64,000 bases of DNA, taken from contig VWZS01000654.1 in the NCBI GenBank assembly GCA_013397075.1, positions 521,231 to 585,230 of the forward strand, written 5' to 3'. The stretch comes from Rhabdornis inornatus (taxonomy: Eukaryota > Chordata > Aves > Passeriformes > Rhabdornithidae). A model generated the notes under the pieces. The model worked only from the letters and a program-made list of their open reading frames with translations, was not told the origin of the DNA and ran no database searches. Both the position numbers and the translations under genes were made by a program. Of this stretch, positions 11,826 to 22,823 are shown piece by piece. Position 1 is the stretch's first letter; each line of letters begins with the position of its first letter.

Positions 11826-12278
11826 AAAGAGCAACAAAGATGATGAAAGGACTCAAGGGCATGACTTATGAGGGGTGGCTGAGGATACAGGTTTGTTCAG
11901 CTCAGAGGAGAGGGGACTGAGAGGTCACCTCTGCGCTGTCTACCACATCAAGATGTTGATAGAGTGGAGTGGGAAGTGCTGTTCTTTGTGGTGTTTAGCG
12001 ATAGACCGCAAGGGGAAGGCAGAAAACTGTGTCAGGAAGAGCTCATTAGGGCATTGAGAAAAAGTTCTTCACTGAAAGCATGAACAATCAGAAAAAGCTC
12101 CCAGGTAAGTAATCATCACCCCTGGGGCCATCGCCTCTCTCACTGTTCAAGAAGCATTTGGACAACACTCTTAGACACATGATTTAACTTTTAGATATCC
12201 CTGTGTTGAGTTTTGAATTGGACTTGATAACTCTTGTGTCCTTTCCTGCTCAGGATATTCCATGATCCTACAAATCTA
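11826..12278 (+). mobile_element. CR1 LINE 3' fragment (plus)
   Basis: A sense-oriented CR1 covering the end of ORF2 and the 3' UTR. Landmarks are 'GAGCAACAAAGATGATGAAA' at 11829, 'TTATGAGGGGTGGCTGAGG' near 11866, 'TTGTTCAGCTCAGAGGAGAG' near 11892, 'GAGAGGTCACCTCTGCGCTG' near 11919, 'AAAGTTCTTCACTGAAAGC' near 12061, 'CAAGAAGCATTTGGACAACA' near 12149, and a tail 'GGATATTCCATGATCC' near 12253. The ordinary 5' truncation point lies near 11826. Reading frames are destroyed, so it makes no protein. Confidence 0.85.
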
Positions 12279-15200
12279 ATCTTTTATGATCATGTATTTG
12301 GATAGATTGACATTTGAGCTGCTATTTATATTTCATGGTTCACAGTGACATTTTGAATAGAGACTCTGCTAGTGTATGTACAGAAGAATTGTACTTCCTC
12401 TGGTTTTTGATTATAATTTTATGTATATGCTGGTAATTATAACTTTAAGTATTTCAGGATCTATTTAAAGGCAGAATCAACCCTTTCATTAATTTGATAC
12501 TTTTTCACAAATATCGATTCAGTTTTGCTAGGGTTTAGTGGAAGATCTGCTTCAAGTGTCTACCTTAACTAACTTAACTGTGGACATTCATCAAAATGTA
12601 GTAAGTGCACTTAATAACCTGAAATTATAATAGAAAACAATTTAAAACATGGGGTTTTTTTAATACTTAGACAATTGTATAGTTAAATTTTCACTGTTTT
12701 CACTGTACAGTGTATAAGTGTATGGTCATACTGTATCCAGGTGGCACACATACATATAATAGCAGCATAGCTAAGATTCACCTCAAATATGCAAAAGCAA
12801 AGATTAAAAACCTAGCTTTAATCATCAAAATGTATAAAAGATTACAGTTGAACAACCAACTTTCTCTTCTCTGGACATGCTTAACACCTTTTGTTTAACT
12901 TTATGGTTTCTTAGAAGCAGTAAGCTAAAAGTGAAGATGTTAGCTTTATTAGAAAGAGAATTACTACAAATTGCAATTCTTGCTTGAGCTCCAACAGAAT
13001 ACATTAAAATTAATTTTTAATAATGAATTTAAAAATATTTTTTTTGTGGAAAGTACCCTACTGCTAGTTCTGTCTGCTTTCCTATTTCCAGTGTGTGATG
13101 ACTGGTTCTTGCTTTGTCTCCCTTTGTGTATTAGAGCGTCTGTGTGCATTTCCACATCATCTGATTCTGGTGCACTGTTTCATGATATTTACTGCATGTT
13201 CTCCATTCTGTCATCCTCTGTCCTGAACTTTGATACAAGAGAATGTGGTTTTGTTAACTGGGGAGTTGGAAAGCAGCATGTGCCTCTCCAGGAAGAATAA
13301 TTTGTGTATCCTTGTTCATTTGTGTGTCCTTGCTATCCTAGAGCCTGTGCCTAACTGACAGAGTTCTGACACACTGTCTCACCACCTACCCACTGGACTA
13401 CTTATGCAGGTGGCAGGTATAGTTTCAGAAGCTTTGCATGCTACATAATTAAGTCCTGGGTAGACTACAGAAATAATCTTTTGGGACTATGATGATTTAT
13501 ATTTCTGTTGCAGTTATTATAGCTTATACTTGCAAGATACAGTTCAAATGTTGAATTGGTATTGTTTTACTGAAATGTATTAAGAAAGCAGATGACTGAA
13601 ATATCTGTCTAGCAATATTCACATAAGTTCATCACTAGGCATTTAAATTCAAACCTTATCTTCAAAACTTTTCTTTGTTCTTCCTAAACTCTACGGATTT
13701 AATGTAGAATTTGGTGTTAAAGTAAGCAGAAGTGTACTCAAAGAAAGGTGCTTCTGCAAGTATACCAGCACATTGTTTTCTTTTTACTTTCATGGGTAAC
13801 TTCACAATTAAACAGCTTTAGTACATTCTATTACCCAGACCAGAATGGCCACCAGTCTGTCCTGTATAATGTCTGGCATGCTGTATAGTCATGAATGTTT
13901 GTTACACTGCCAATTAATTTGTAATGATAATATTTAACAAAGGATGATTTTTCCAGCTGGAAGCAAAGTTATTCCCTATTCTCTATCCTCCCTAACACCA
14001 CTACCAACATGTCCCTCAAGACAGTATCATGAGATCTTTATCATCTCAAAGTGATTTTAAAAATAAGCAGATGGGCAATCATTTTAATATCTTATCTGGA
14101 GGATAGCATCTCCCAGTAGTACAACTGCCCTCCTAATATTGGACCTTGGCATCAACACTGCAGAAACCCACTCCCAATGTGCGATACTTTCTGTATGCCC
14201 TCATTAGAGGTCTTTTGTTTGCCTCCTTTATTCAGAGTTTCATCATGACAACTGAAAGTGACATTTCAAAAGCTAAGAGGATTTTACATAACAGAACCCT
14301 TATTGTCATTCTTCATTTTCTTTCAATTCGAGCATGTTTGCTGCATTTTCATTCTGTAAGAGATCATGCAGCACGTCAGCACACAAAATCTTTTCCTTCC
14401 TGCTGGCAAGGTACATGAAGAGTAAGTCTCAGGGACAGAGAGTTATTCTTGTACAGAATACAGAAATGCCTTTTATTAAGGGAGGCTAATAGTCTATGCC
14501 AAAAAGCTAGTTTGACATGAACAGAGGAAGAAACTAAACAAAAGCTTATGAATTTTGTCATATAAAATGTCCATTGTGACAACAATGCAACAACACAGTG
14601 ATGTAGAGAAGATGCAAAAGAAAGGTAACTGACTGCATTAACTGGCACAAAAGACCTACAACTATAATAGAAGTTTGGAGCTCGTGTCTCATCCATCATC
14701 TCTTAAACAGGTTGAGAAAAGGGCAGTTGGATGTGGTCAGAGCATGGAGAAAATTTTGGGAAAATACTTCTGAGAAGAGGAAGATTTTAGGCTTCTGCAT
14801 TTCTCTGCAGATTCTAGCTTTATGATGTAAAGATCTCCATGACCACCAGTTTGATGCTCTAATAGGACTGAAAATGGGCAGCACACAGTAGTTTTGAACT
14901 AATCGAAGTCCTGCTGAGTCCTGTGGGATCTACTTTGCCCTTGCTCCACTTGCAAATTCTTTTCTGCTCTTCTGCTTCTTCTTCACTAGCAAAAAAGAAA
15001 AGTCTGACTGTTTAGTCAACAGCATAGGAGTAGATGGATTCTGTCTCATTATAAGAAGAAACAAGCCCAGAGTATTTCAGATTGAGGAAAATGAAGGAGG
15101 AACCAAAGTAAAAAAGAAAAATCTGTTTCCAGCCTGTTGTCAAGGCTCTGATAGTCTGAACATATAGACATTAACACATATGTCCTTTTAGGTCTTCTGT

Positions 15201-15681
15201 ATTTCCGTTTCCCCCTCATTTTCTCTTTGAATTTGCCTTTGACTGTATTGCCAAATAGGAACAATGAATCTAAGTAGCAGAACTATCATATTCTTACTTG
15301 ATACAATGATAGAAAGTATAACAGAAATCCTCAGCCTCTACAGGGAATTTTGATCTATTTTGATTTATTGCTCTTCACAGCCATCTTATGCTTAATGCTG
15401 CCTTCTCATAATATTCTTTGTCTGATCTGCATAACACATGTACACTTGCTCTGTAATTTTTCAAACTTGCATAAATGTGCTTGTATGCTTGCCATCTCAA
15501 TCATAAATCTGAATCTTCTCTGTTTAATGCTGTAGTAAAATAGGATCATATTTTTGATATAGTCTACTAATACCCGCGATAATCAGATTAGCAAAAATTA
15601 TAGTCTACAAGAGAAGTCCCTGATCAAAAATAATTTGTGCCTACTTTCCTTGATGACACTAATGTACTGACCAGGGAGTGA
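12279..15681. other. Unique AT-rich DNA, no gene seen
   Basis: No known repeat or gene is recognised over 3.4 kb. A 109-codon frame at 12971-13300 and a 107-codon minus frame at 14376-14699 have no recognisable protein similarity and lack flanking splice or promoter evidence; I treat them as chance. Confidence 0.55.
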
Positions 15682-15991
15682 ATCACAAAATAATAGATTG
15701 GTTTGGGTTGGAAGAGACCTTAAAGAACATCTGTTTCCAAGCACCCCTGCCATGGGCAGGGACACCTTCCACTTGACCAGGTTGCTCAAACTTCCATCCA
15801 ACCTGGCCTTGAACATTTCCAGGGGTGGAGCATCAACAACTTCTCTGGGCAGCCTGTGCCAGTGTCTCACCACCCTAACAGTAAAGAACTTCTCCCTAAT
15901 ATCTAATCTAAAATTGGCTTCTTTTAGTTTAAAGCCATTTCCTCTTGTCCTGTTACTGCCCTCATAAAAAGTCCCTCTTCAGCCTTCTTGA
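15682..15991 (-). mobile_element. CR1 LINE, 3' end fragment (minus)
   Basis: A well-preserved 5'-truncated CR1. It starts with the inverted tail (AATCACAAAATAATAGATTGG, then TTTGGGTTGGAAGAGACC). It continues through 'CCCCTGCCATGGGCAGGGAC' near 15744, 'CAGGTTGCTCAAACTTCC' near 15779, 'CCTGGCCTTGAACATTTCCA' near 15801, 'CTCTGGGCAGCCTGTGCCAG' near 15843, and 'CATAAAAAGTCCCTCTTCAG' near 15963. It is closer to the family pattern than the other minus copies, so probably the youngest CR1 here. Open frames of about 90 codons on both strands are inside the element. Confidence 0.92.
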
Positions 15992-18280
15992 AGAGAAGAG
16001 ATAGAGTGAGGGGTGTGTTTTCTTCCTGTCCATTAGATATTTTTGGAGCATTCCTTAGTAGGGCATGATTCTTTATATTGCTACAGGTACTGGGATTTTC
16101 CCAGTTTATTTATAAAAATGGTCAGACAAATACAACCAGGCCTTGAAACTACTGTTTAGAGATCTTATTGATTAAGGATTTCAGGTTACAAAATGAATTT
16201 TGGTGTATGACAAGTACAACTCTAAATATACACAATATAACCAAAATTTTTGTTATGAAACAGTGTCCTGCAGTTCCCACTACAGTGTGTAAACACTATG
16301 ACTCTTTCCAGGTGATCTTCAGTATCTTTCAAAAAATAGGCAGAAGAAAGCAGTAGATAAATCTAGCTTGTCATAATACATTTTATATATTTTTGGGGGG
16401 GCTTTGTTTAGTAGTTTGGGTTTTTTTTCTTTCTTGTTTGTTTTTTTTTTCTACTTTATTTTTTTAGTAGTCTAGTCCAAGTCAGCCATTGACCTCAGAT
16501 TAATGCTGGCTAACAAAACTCTAATTATCCAGGGAACACATCTTTGTTTCCTTCTAGTTAACTAGAAGACACTCAGTATTCTCGCTTTTCATTCAGCATT
16601 TTCCATTTACAAGAGATGTTTTCTATCTGAAATTTAGGCACTTGGACATGTATAATTAGTGGAGATGCTTGGATTTCATTTAAAGAAAAGGGTTCAGGTC
16701 TTTCAATGGACTGGTACTGAACTATGTAATTTCAAATGCATCCCAAAACTTCAAAAAGACAAACAAGCAGCAAAGAAATTTAGAATTTATTTATTTTCAT
16801 ATAGATGGACATATATTGCAATATCTATTACAAATAAATGACAAGCATCTATTATCAATATATTTTATATTTTATATATATTATATATATTTTTAAGACT
16901 GGTCATTGAAAAAAATTATCAATCCTTTCATGTAGTACATGAAACAAAAATCAAGACCTTATAAAACATGTCCTCGTCTTTTTACCTTGTTTTGTAAATC
17001 ATAATTTTTTATTTTTTTAGTTGCTGTTTATCTATGTATCTCTTCTTTTGCTTTCTTCACTGATTGCCTGACTATGGAAACTATCTGGAATTGTTTATCT
17101 CTATCTCACTCTAATTAAGTCTTCTAACATCTCTTTTAACAAATCTGATTTGTGCTGGTATACATAAAAACTGAAAAAGTTTGGAAGTAGTTGTTTGAAA
17201 AAGTGTGTCATTATATATGATCATACACAGCTCTGCTTTTCCTCTGTATATTTTGCCTCAACAGGGTTGCATTTCACTCAGACTGTGCTACCTCAGTTTA
17301 GATTCCTCCTCAGATTCTCTCTGAACCTAGTTTCAATTTTTTTCTCAACATTTTGCTGTTGCACACTGCTTTTCCACTCAGGTTTATTTTTTAACTGAAT
17401 CAATATGGCAGCAATCTGCTTTACTCTTCAATGAGTACTATGTTTATAAATACTGAACTACCGAGTCAGAATGAGAAGAACTTTTCCCTGTTTAATTGAT
17501 TATGCTGCTTTCAGTGGTATTTTATTTCTACAACAGTGATATTATTTTCCAATGCAGGAGTAGTGGCAACTTTAAGCAACTGCATTTTGTGAAGAGATTT
17601 TATTTTATATATAAATTTCTAAGTCTGGGAAAAAACCTCTGGTGGATTTACAATTCATTCAAATTTCTTTTTCCACCGTCCTTGGTTGTTAATATATTCC
17701 TCAAGCAATTTATATGCAAATATCTATTGAGACAAAGGAGTGAGGTAAACAGACAAGCTACACCACATACATTACAGTATATTCTCTTAAAAGTTCTCCT
17801 TTCAGCTAAAGCAGTAGAAAGAAGTAGCAGCATCAATGTCCTTGATGTAGGACCTGTTGCTCTGTTTCCACATCACTGCATTAGAGAGCAAACCAGGGGG
17901 CATGCAGAGCTTTTGGTCAGGTGAACTGTGTTATCTTTGTATGTCTGTACAAGCTCTCAAGCCACCTTTGGTCAGTCCACACGGCAGCTGTGGTCACCTG
18001 CATGAGCCACATCGTCCCTACAGGCTGCATAACCCTAATGCAGTTGGGTTTGGGGTTAGCCCATATAATCTGTACTTAGTGCCTGAGCTATTTTTGATCT
18101 AGCTTACCACGGCTGCAATCACACTTCTGATTGCTGCAGGCTCATGGCTCTTCACTCTCATTCTATAAGGTAAAATGCTGAACAGATTTCTTAAAGCAGT
18201 GGGATAAAGGGGAAGAGAAACCTCTAAGGTTTGATTCTCATGAAAAATATAGGAAAGAGATGAGACTAAGACTTCGGAAT
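15992..18280. other. Unique DNA with AT tract and a GC-richer block
   Basis: No gene is recognised. A pure AT tract (TATATTTTATATTTTATATA type) lies at 16857-16895, and T-rich tracts lie at 16392-16465. The 142-codon frame at 17496-17924 is AT-rich in composition and resembles nothing I know. The stretch at about 17840-18150 is clearly richer in G and C than its surroundings and may be an unidentified old repeat. Confidence 0.5.
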
Positions 18281-18422
18281 TTCACAGAATCATAGAATAT
18301 TATGAGTTGGAAGGGACTCACACGGATCAAGTCCAACGCTTCAGTGGATGGCCTATATGGGGATCAAACCCTCAACCCTGGCATTATTAATACTGTGCAC
18401 TAACCAACTGAGTTAATGCACC
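18281..18422 (-). mobile_element. tRNA-Ile-derived SINE with CR1-like tail (TguSINE1-type)
   Basis: A short composite retroposon on the minus strand. Its head (plus-strand 18349-18422, about 74 nt) reads as a tRNA: an A-box-like TAACTCAGTTGGTTAG, an anticodon loop TTAATAA matching the AAT anticodon of tRNA-Ile, and a B-box GGTTTGATCCC (plus-strand 18360-18370), ending in GGCCA. The body and tail (18281-18348) resemble a CR1 3' end (CCCTTCCAACTC, then TATTCTATGATTCTGTGAA), which would let CR1 enzymes copy it. From memory this is the structure of TguSINE1, described only in passerine birds. It is not a working tRNA gene: the acceptor stem and T-stem are mismatched. Confidence 0.85.
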
Positions 18423-18551
18423 AATACACACAAGTTATTTTCACATCTATATCGTATCTGTGCACATAAAAGATCAAAATATGCAACTCAACATACTAAA
18501 ATGATCTGTGATTCACGGACAAAACAGAAGAAACACTGATCAAGTTTCGCA

Positions 18552-18573
18552 GAAAAAACAAAACAAAACAAAA
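18552..18573. repeat. (AAAAC)n microsatellite
   Basis: About four AAAAC units in an A-rich run. Confidence 0.85.
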
Positions 18574-18663
18574 TATAATATTCCAAATTTTGTCAGCTTT
18601 GAGAACTACAGAATATGCTCAGCTTTGCATATACTGTTGCTGAATCTGCAATGAAAAGGACTA

Positions 18664-18760
18664 TTCTTTTGTTATATTTTTTTCTCCTTTGCCCAGCTGG
18701 GGAGGGAAGTGATGGAGCAGCTCTGGTGGGCACCTGGCATCTGGCCAGGTTCAACCCACA
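18664..18760 (+). mobile_element. 3' end fragment of an ERV LTR
   Basis: Only the last ~97 bp of an avian LTR are present. It contains 'TTTTGTTATATTTTTTTCTC', then 'CCCAGCTGGGGAGGGAAGTG', 'GGTGGGCACCTGGCATC', and the terminal 'AGGTTCAACCCACA'. This matches the U5 end of the same LTR family as the one at 25201, whose own copy lacks this final part. The remainder of the LTR is absent upstream. Confidence 0.7.
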
Positions 18761-19218
18761 AGGGCACTACAGTTATATAAGGTCCCCCATTTCACAGACT
18801 TTTTTGTCATAAAAAGAGAACTTTTAAATGTTCATTGTGCCTCAAATGTGTATAAGGATTGTGAACTTTACGAACAGGATGAAAAAATTGGTTTGGATTG
18901 GACAGATACAGACCAGCTTAGGTGCCCAGGCTTCCTTACCTGCCTGGCCTTCAGCTTCCAGCCTGAAAGGCTTGACCCAGGTGTCCCCAGTTTCCAAAGT
19001 CACAGCATCCACCCCTGTGCAGATGGAAACCTGAAATACTGTCTGCTGCCTGTCTTCAAAAACAGGAATTAAATCTGTGCATGCGGTAAGCTGAATTAAA
19101 GTCTACTGTGTAGAGGAAATTATGGCAGAAAAGGAACATAATATCTTCCCTGAAGCTCCTATGCACAATCCTGTATATGGCTGGGGAAATGATGACACTG
19201 AACTATCCCTGAACAGGC
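18761..19218. other. Unassigned DNA between two LTR pieces
   Basis: A GC-richer stretch (about 18890-19050) with short open frames. It could be host DNA or part of a retroviral insert; I see no gag, pol or env motif. Confidence 0.4.
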
Positions 19219-19692
19219 TGTATGAGAAAGTACAGTGAAGTAACAACAGTAAGCCGATGGGAAAGCACCATCAGGTAACAACGGTAAGCGGATGGGAAGG
19301 TACATTAAAGTAGCAAATAAATAAATAGATGTTCAGGGAAAGTATAACACAGTAGCAAATAGGTAGAGAGGACATGACTAGACTAGGCTGCTAGGCTGCT
19401 CGTGCCAAGGGGTGGGGGAAGATGACATAAAAGCCTGTGAAACTAATCCATAAGTAACAAGTAATATGTGGACAGTACTTAATAACCAATTGTATGCTTG
19501 CTAGATTCGCGTGATCACTGTAACAAACCCTATAAAATATGTATACTTTGATACAATGAAAACAATGTTAGAGATACAATGTTAGAGATTCGCTCATGGC
19601 TCTATGAGGACTCCTTGAATACTCGGCAAAGATCTGCTGTCCGGACAAGATTTCTCCCATTACTACTGCTTGTCTTATCTCCATTGACTTCA
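19219..19692 (+). mobile_element. Solo ERV LTR with 6-bp target duplication
   Basis: A 474-bp solo LTR with TG...CA ends (TGTATGAGAAAG at 19219, CATTGACTTCA ending 19692). It is flanked by ACAGGC (19213-19218) and ACAGGA (19693-19698), a six-base duplication with one mismatch. Six bases fit a class II (ERVK-like) element. U3 holds a 35-bp tandem array (19226-19295, with two more diverged units to about 19370). A TATA box (CCCTATAAAATATG) lies near 19529, and the 'GAGATTCGCTCATGGCTCTATGAGGACTCC' stretch (19583-19612) is typical of this LTR's R/U5. No internal retroviral region is present, so it arose by recombination between the two LTRs. Confidence 0.82.
19226..19295 (+). repeat. 35-bp tandem repeat in LTR U3
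   Basis: Two adjacent 35-bp units (19226-19260 and 19261-19295) share the pattern GAAAG...GTAACAAC(A/G)GTAAGC(C/G)GATGG. More diverged copies follow (GAAGGTACATTAAAGTAGC near 19296 and GAAAGTATAACACAGTAGC near 19338). Tandem repeats in U3 commonly act as enhancer arrays in retroviruses; that role is inferred here. Confidence 0.8.
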
Positions 19693-21847
19693 ACAGGAGG
19701 TTGCACATGTACACGTTGGCAGCTACTGCTTCAAGAATCAGAGATTTGATCCCTGTTGTTCTGTTTTATGTTAACTTCTGGCTCCTGAAATGTCTTCTCC
19801 CCCATGTAACAACTTTTTCCTCAGAGTCCTACCATCTTCAATCATTTCCATAAGTGGTTCCTCCTCCTCCATCTGTCCTCCTGGAACTAATGGTTTGCTA
19901 AAAAACTTTTCACTCCAAATCCTTATGTGATTAGCAGCTCAGGGAAAAAAAAAAAAAAAAAAAAAAAAGGCAGGTTTTGCCAGATACATGACGTTTTATC
20001 ACACATCACTTTGATAAAGATTTTTACCACATCTGGCAGTTCAGAATATGCAGGAATATTTCTGCTTCAATTGAGCAAATTCAGTTCCAATCACACTTAA
20101 GCATAAGAAAGAAATAGGCATGGAACTACTACTCTGTTCTTTACTTAAACATAGAAAGTGTGCATCTCAATTTCTCTGTAATGAATACCAACTAAAATGA
20201 TTCACATAAAGTTAGTGGAACAAATTTTTTTTTTCAATAATCATGTCTTTAAACATATGCTTTACCCTTACCATTTCCTTTTTAAATAAACCAAATATTT
20301 TAGGAAAAAGAAAATAAAATCATGATGAGAAACTATCGGACCATTTCAAACAAATAACAGAAGTTACAGAACAAAACCGATGTATCTAAAACATTTTTAA
20401 TTGCAAATGTAAACATCAGAGTTGCTGTTTGCAAATAGAAATATCCCAATGTAAACGTTAAAAGATTTGCCATGTGAATAGTTCTAAATGCACCAATAAG
20501 CTCATTAGGTGGATCAGAAACTTTCATTTTGCCATCAGTCTTTATTAGTTGCAGTTGAGTTCTGGTATAGAATCACGGTAGATTAATTCAGCTCAGGTCA
20601 CAGGTATTTACATGCTTGAGCACTTTGTCATGTAGATAGATTAATCCACTTGCAAAAATTCAAAATCATGCTTATAGGAGAGGTTAAAAACTCCAACCAT
20701 TTTACATCACACATTGCAAGCACAAGTTACAAACTACTGAAGACTCCAAACTAATGTAATATTTTCTGTTTCTCCTTTTCTAATAAATATATGTATGACA
20801 GAGCTAATTACAAGAAATGTAATCAGCAACCCTTCCCAAAATTATACTTTTTTAAAGTAGAAAAAAAAATGTAGACTAACATTTGGGAAAGAAAGAGGAC
20901 TGCTTCAGGAAGGAAACTCAAATACATATACCTGTCATCCTGCTGCTGTATTGGAAGTTAGAGCCATGTAAGTGATTGGATGACTGAAAGTTTTACATAT
21001 TTATTTCCTGGAGTCATTGTTTCTGTTCAATAGCTACTCCCTGTACATGAAAACAAATATTACCTTCAGTAGACATGGAAACAAATGTCACCTTTATTAG
21101 TCTTTCCTCAGGGTTACAGTCTTCTTAGCATTGAACAGGCTGCTTCCGTTCTGGTTGCAGGGTACTGAGGCCTGCACACAATAATATTGCCTTAGAAGCT
21201 CCCCAACATAATGGACTAGTAGAAAAGACTGATAACTTCAAATTAAATATTGAAGATAGATTTTTAAATTGAATTAATATAAAATTATTTTTCAATGCAT
21301 TATTTTTTTTGTAAGAACGTTGGGATGATGATATATTACTTTGGTTTTTAGCCTGTCAATCCAGGGTACATAAAATGCCTGTTTTTATTTTAAGTTAGTA
21401 AAATATTTTATTGACACATTAATACCATAGATAAAGAAAAGATGACTTGTATAATTTTGCTGGTAGTATTCAACTGTTAGATTTTTTTCTTTAATGAAGT
21501 GGATGGATACAACTTACACTAGATCTCACTGGTGAAATAGCTGATTAGTACATGAATGAAAGACTTCCAAGTAAAGGGCACAACAGCTGAAATCCTAGTC
21601 CAGAAGAGGATCAGATACTAAGCGAAGTTAAAATTTCATCTGGTCAGTTTCCTCCACAGTTACCACTGTCTTTGTAAAAAAAAATAAGCTCCTAAACAGC
21701 AGCTTCATTTGCAAAGGAGTTTTTACAAAAGCTGATGAATTCCAATGATGCCTGATCAAACTCTTTTCTGAGTAATTGTAAGCTGTCCTCACACATTTGA
21801 ATTAACCTTTTTAAATCATACTTTCATTTTTCTCCTTTTTGTAAACA

Positions 21848-21903
21848 ACTGTCTTACTGTATTGTCATGCATAGAGTTTTGCATGACAGTACAGTAAGAC
21901 AGT
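21848..21903 (+). other. 24-bp near-perfect hairpin, candidate small-RNA precursor
   Basis: The left arm (21848-21871, starting ACTGTCTTACTGTATTGTCA) and right arm (21880-21903, ending GTACAGTAAGACAGT) pair over all 24 positions, with a single T:G pair (21862 with 21889). The loop is 8 nt (21872-21879). Beyond a 2-nt mismatch, four more pairs (21842-21845 with 21906-21909) extend the stem. The T:G pair is a wobble in plus-strand RNA but a mismatch in minus-strand RNA, so a plus transcript folds better. Size and loop fit a pre-miRNA, but such full complementarity is more usual for siRNA-type hairpins or a miniature palindromic transposon. I do not recognise a known miRNA. Confidence 0.45.
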
Positions 21904-22754
21904 ATTTTGAGTGCAATGACTGTCATCTGCCTGTTCATTCCCTTTAGCATCTGTACAAGTAAAGATAGTTTTCCATCAGATGATACAGTAAGAAGATAAA
22001 TCCAGCCAATTTTTTACTTCCAACAGCAATCAATACAAGCTCAAGAAAGAATTTATAGTAGGAATCTCCTGTATATAAATATCTCTCTTTGGGGATACAT
22101 TTTCTGATAATGTATTTTTTCAAACTCTAATATCATCAGTCTAAATCTAAATTTGGAGCAAAGCAGCAACCAGATGATCAACTGTATAATACCACAGGGA
22201 ATGTGGCTTTAGTGCATATCTCTTCATTCTGCTAACAAAATCCAGCATTTTTTAGGAGATCTTTGTACTTTCAAAGGCATGAGAAAACTGAACAACTGTT
22301 TCAGCCTCTGATGTAATTGCTGAGGTCGGTGATCTTCAGACTAGAAGTCCATTGAAGACAGTGACTAAGTTTGCAACAGCTCTGTTATCAATAGGAGAAT
22401 GATAAGCTATGTAAACAAAAAATTGGAAAGTCCGGAAAATAGGAAGCATATCTCTAAGAAGCGAAGCCTGAGTAAAATTGGATTAATGACAAATAAACAA
22501 AAACCCCTCAGATCCATGAAAAATAGTAAATCTGAAATATTCTTTTTCAAACATAGTATTTGTAAAGTTACTCCAGAAAATGGGAGCTATCTTGTGTCTC
22601 TGTGGTCTTGACTTCTCTTTTGAAATGCAAAGTGCTTCATAAGCATTGCTTGAGTGTGTTTATGCAAAAAACTGCTTTCTTGCAATTCTTACCAGCACAA
22701 TGACAGTCTGTTCAGAAAATTTGTTATTCAAAGTAGACAATATTATGGTCCATG

Positions 22755-22823
22755 TGTTTTGTTTTGTTTTGTTTCTCTGTTGTTTTGGATTGTCTGTTTT
22801 GATTTGTTGTTGGTTTGGTTTTG
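22755..22823. repeat. T/G-rich (TTTTG)n tract
   Basis: TTTTG units followed by imperfect TTG/TTTGG units; a low-complexity tract that creates overlapping spurious frames. Confidence 0.8.

Noticed and set aside
17496..17924. 142-codon plus frame
   Set aside because: AT-driven composition rich in F, L, Y and K, no motif, no splice or promoter context.
18349..18422. tRNA-Ile gene on the minus strand
   Set aside because: The tRNA-like head is fused to a CR1-like tail and its stems are mismatched; it is a SINE.
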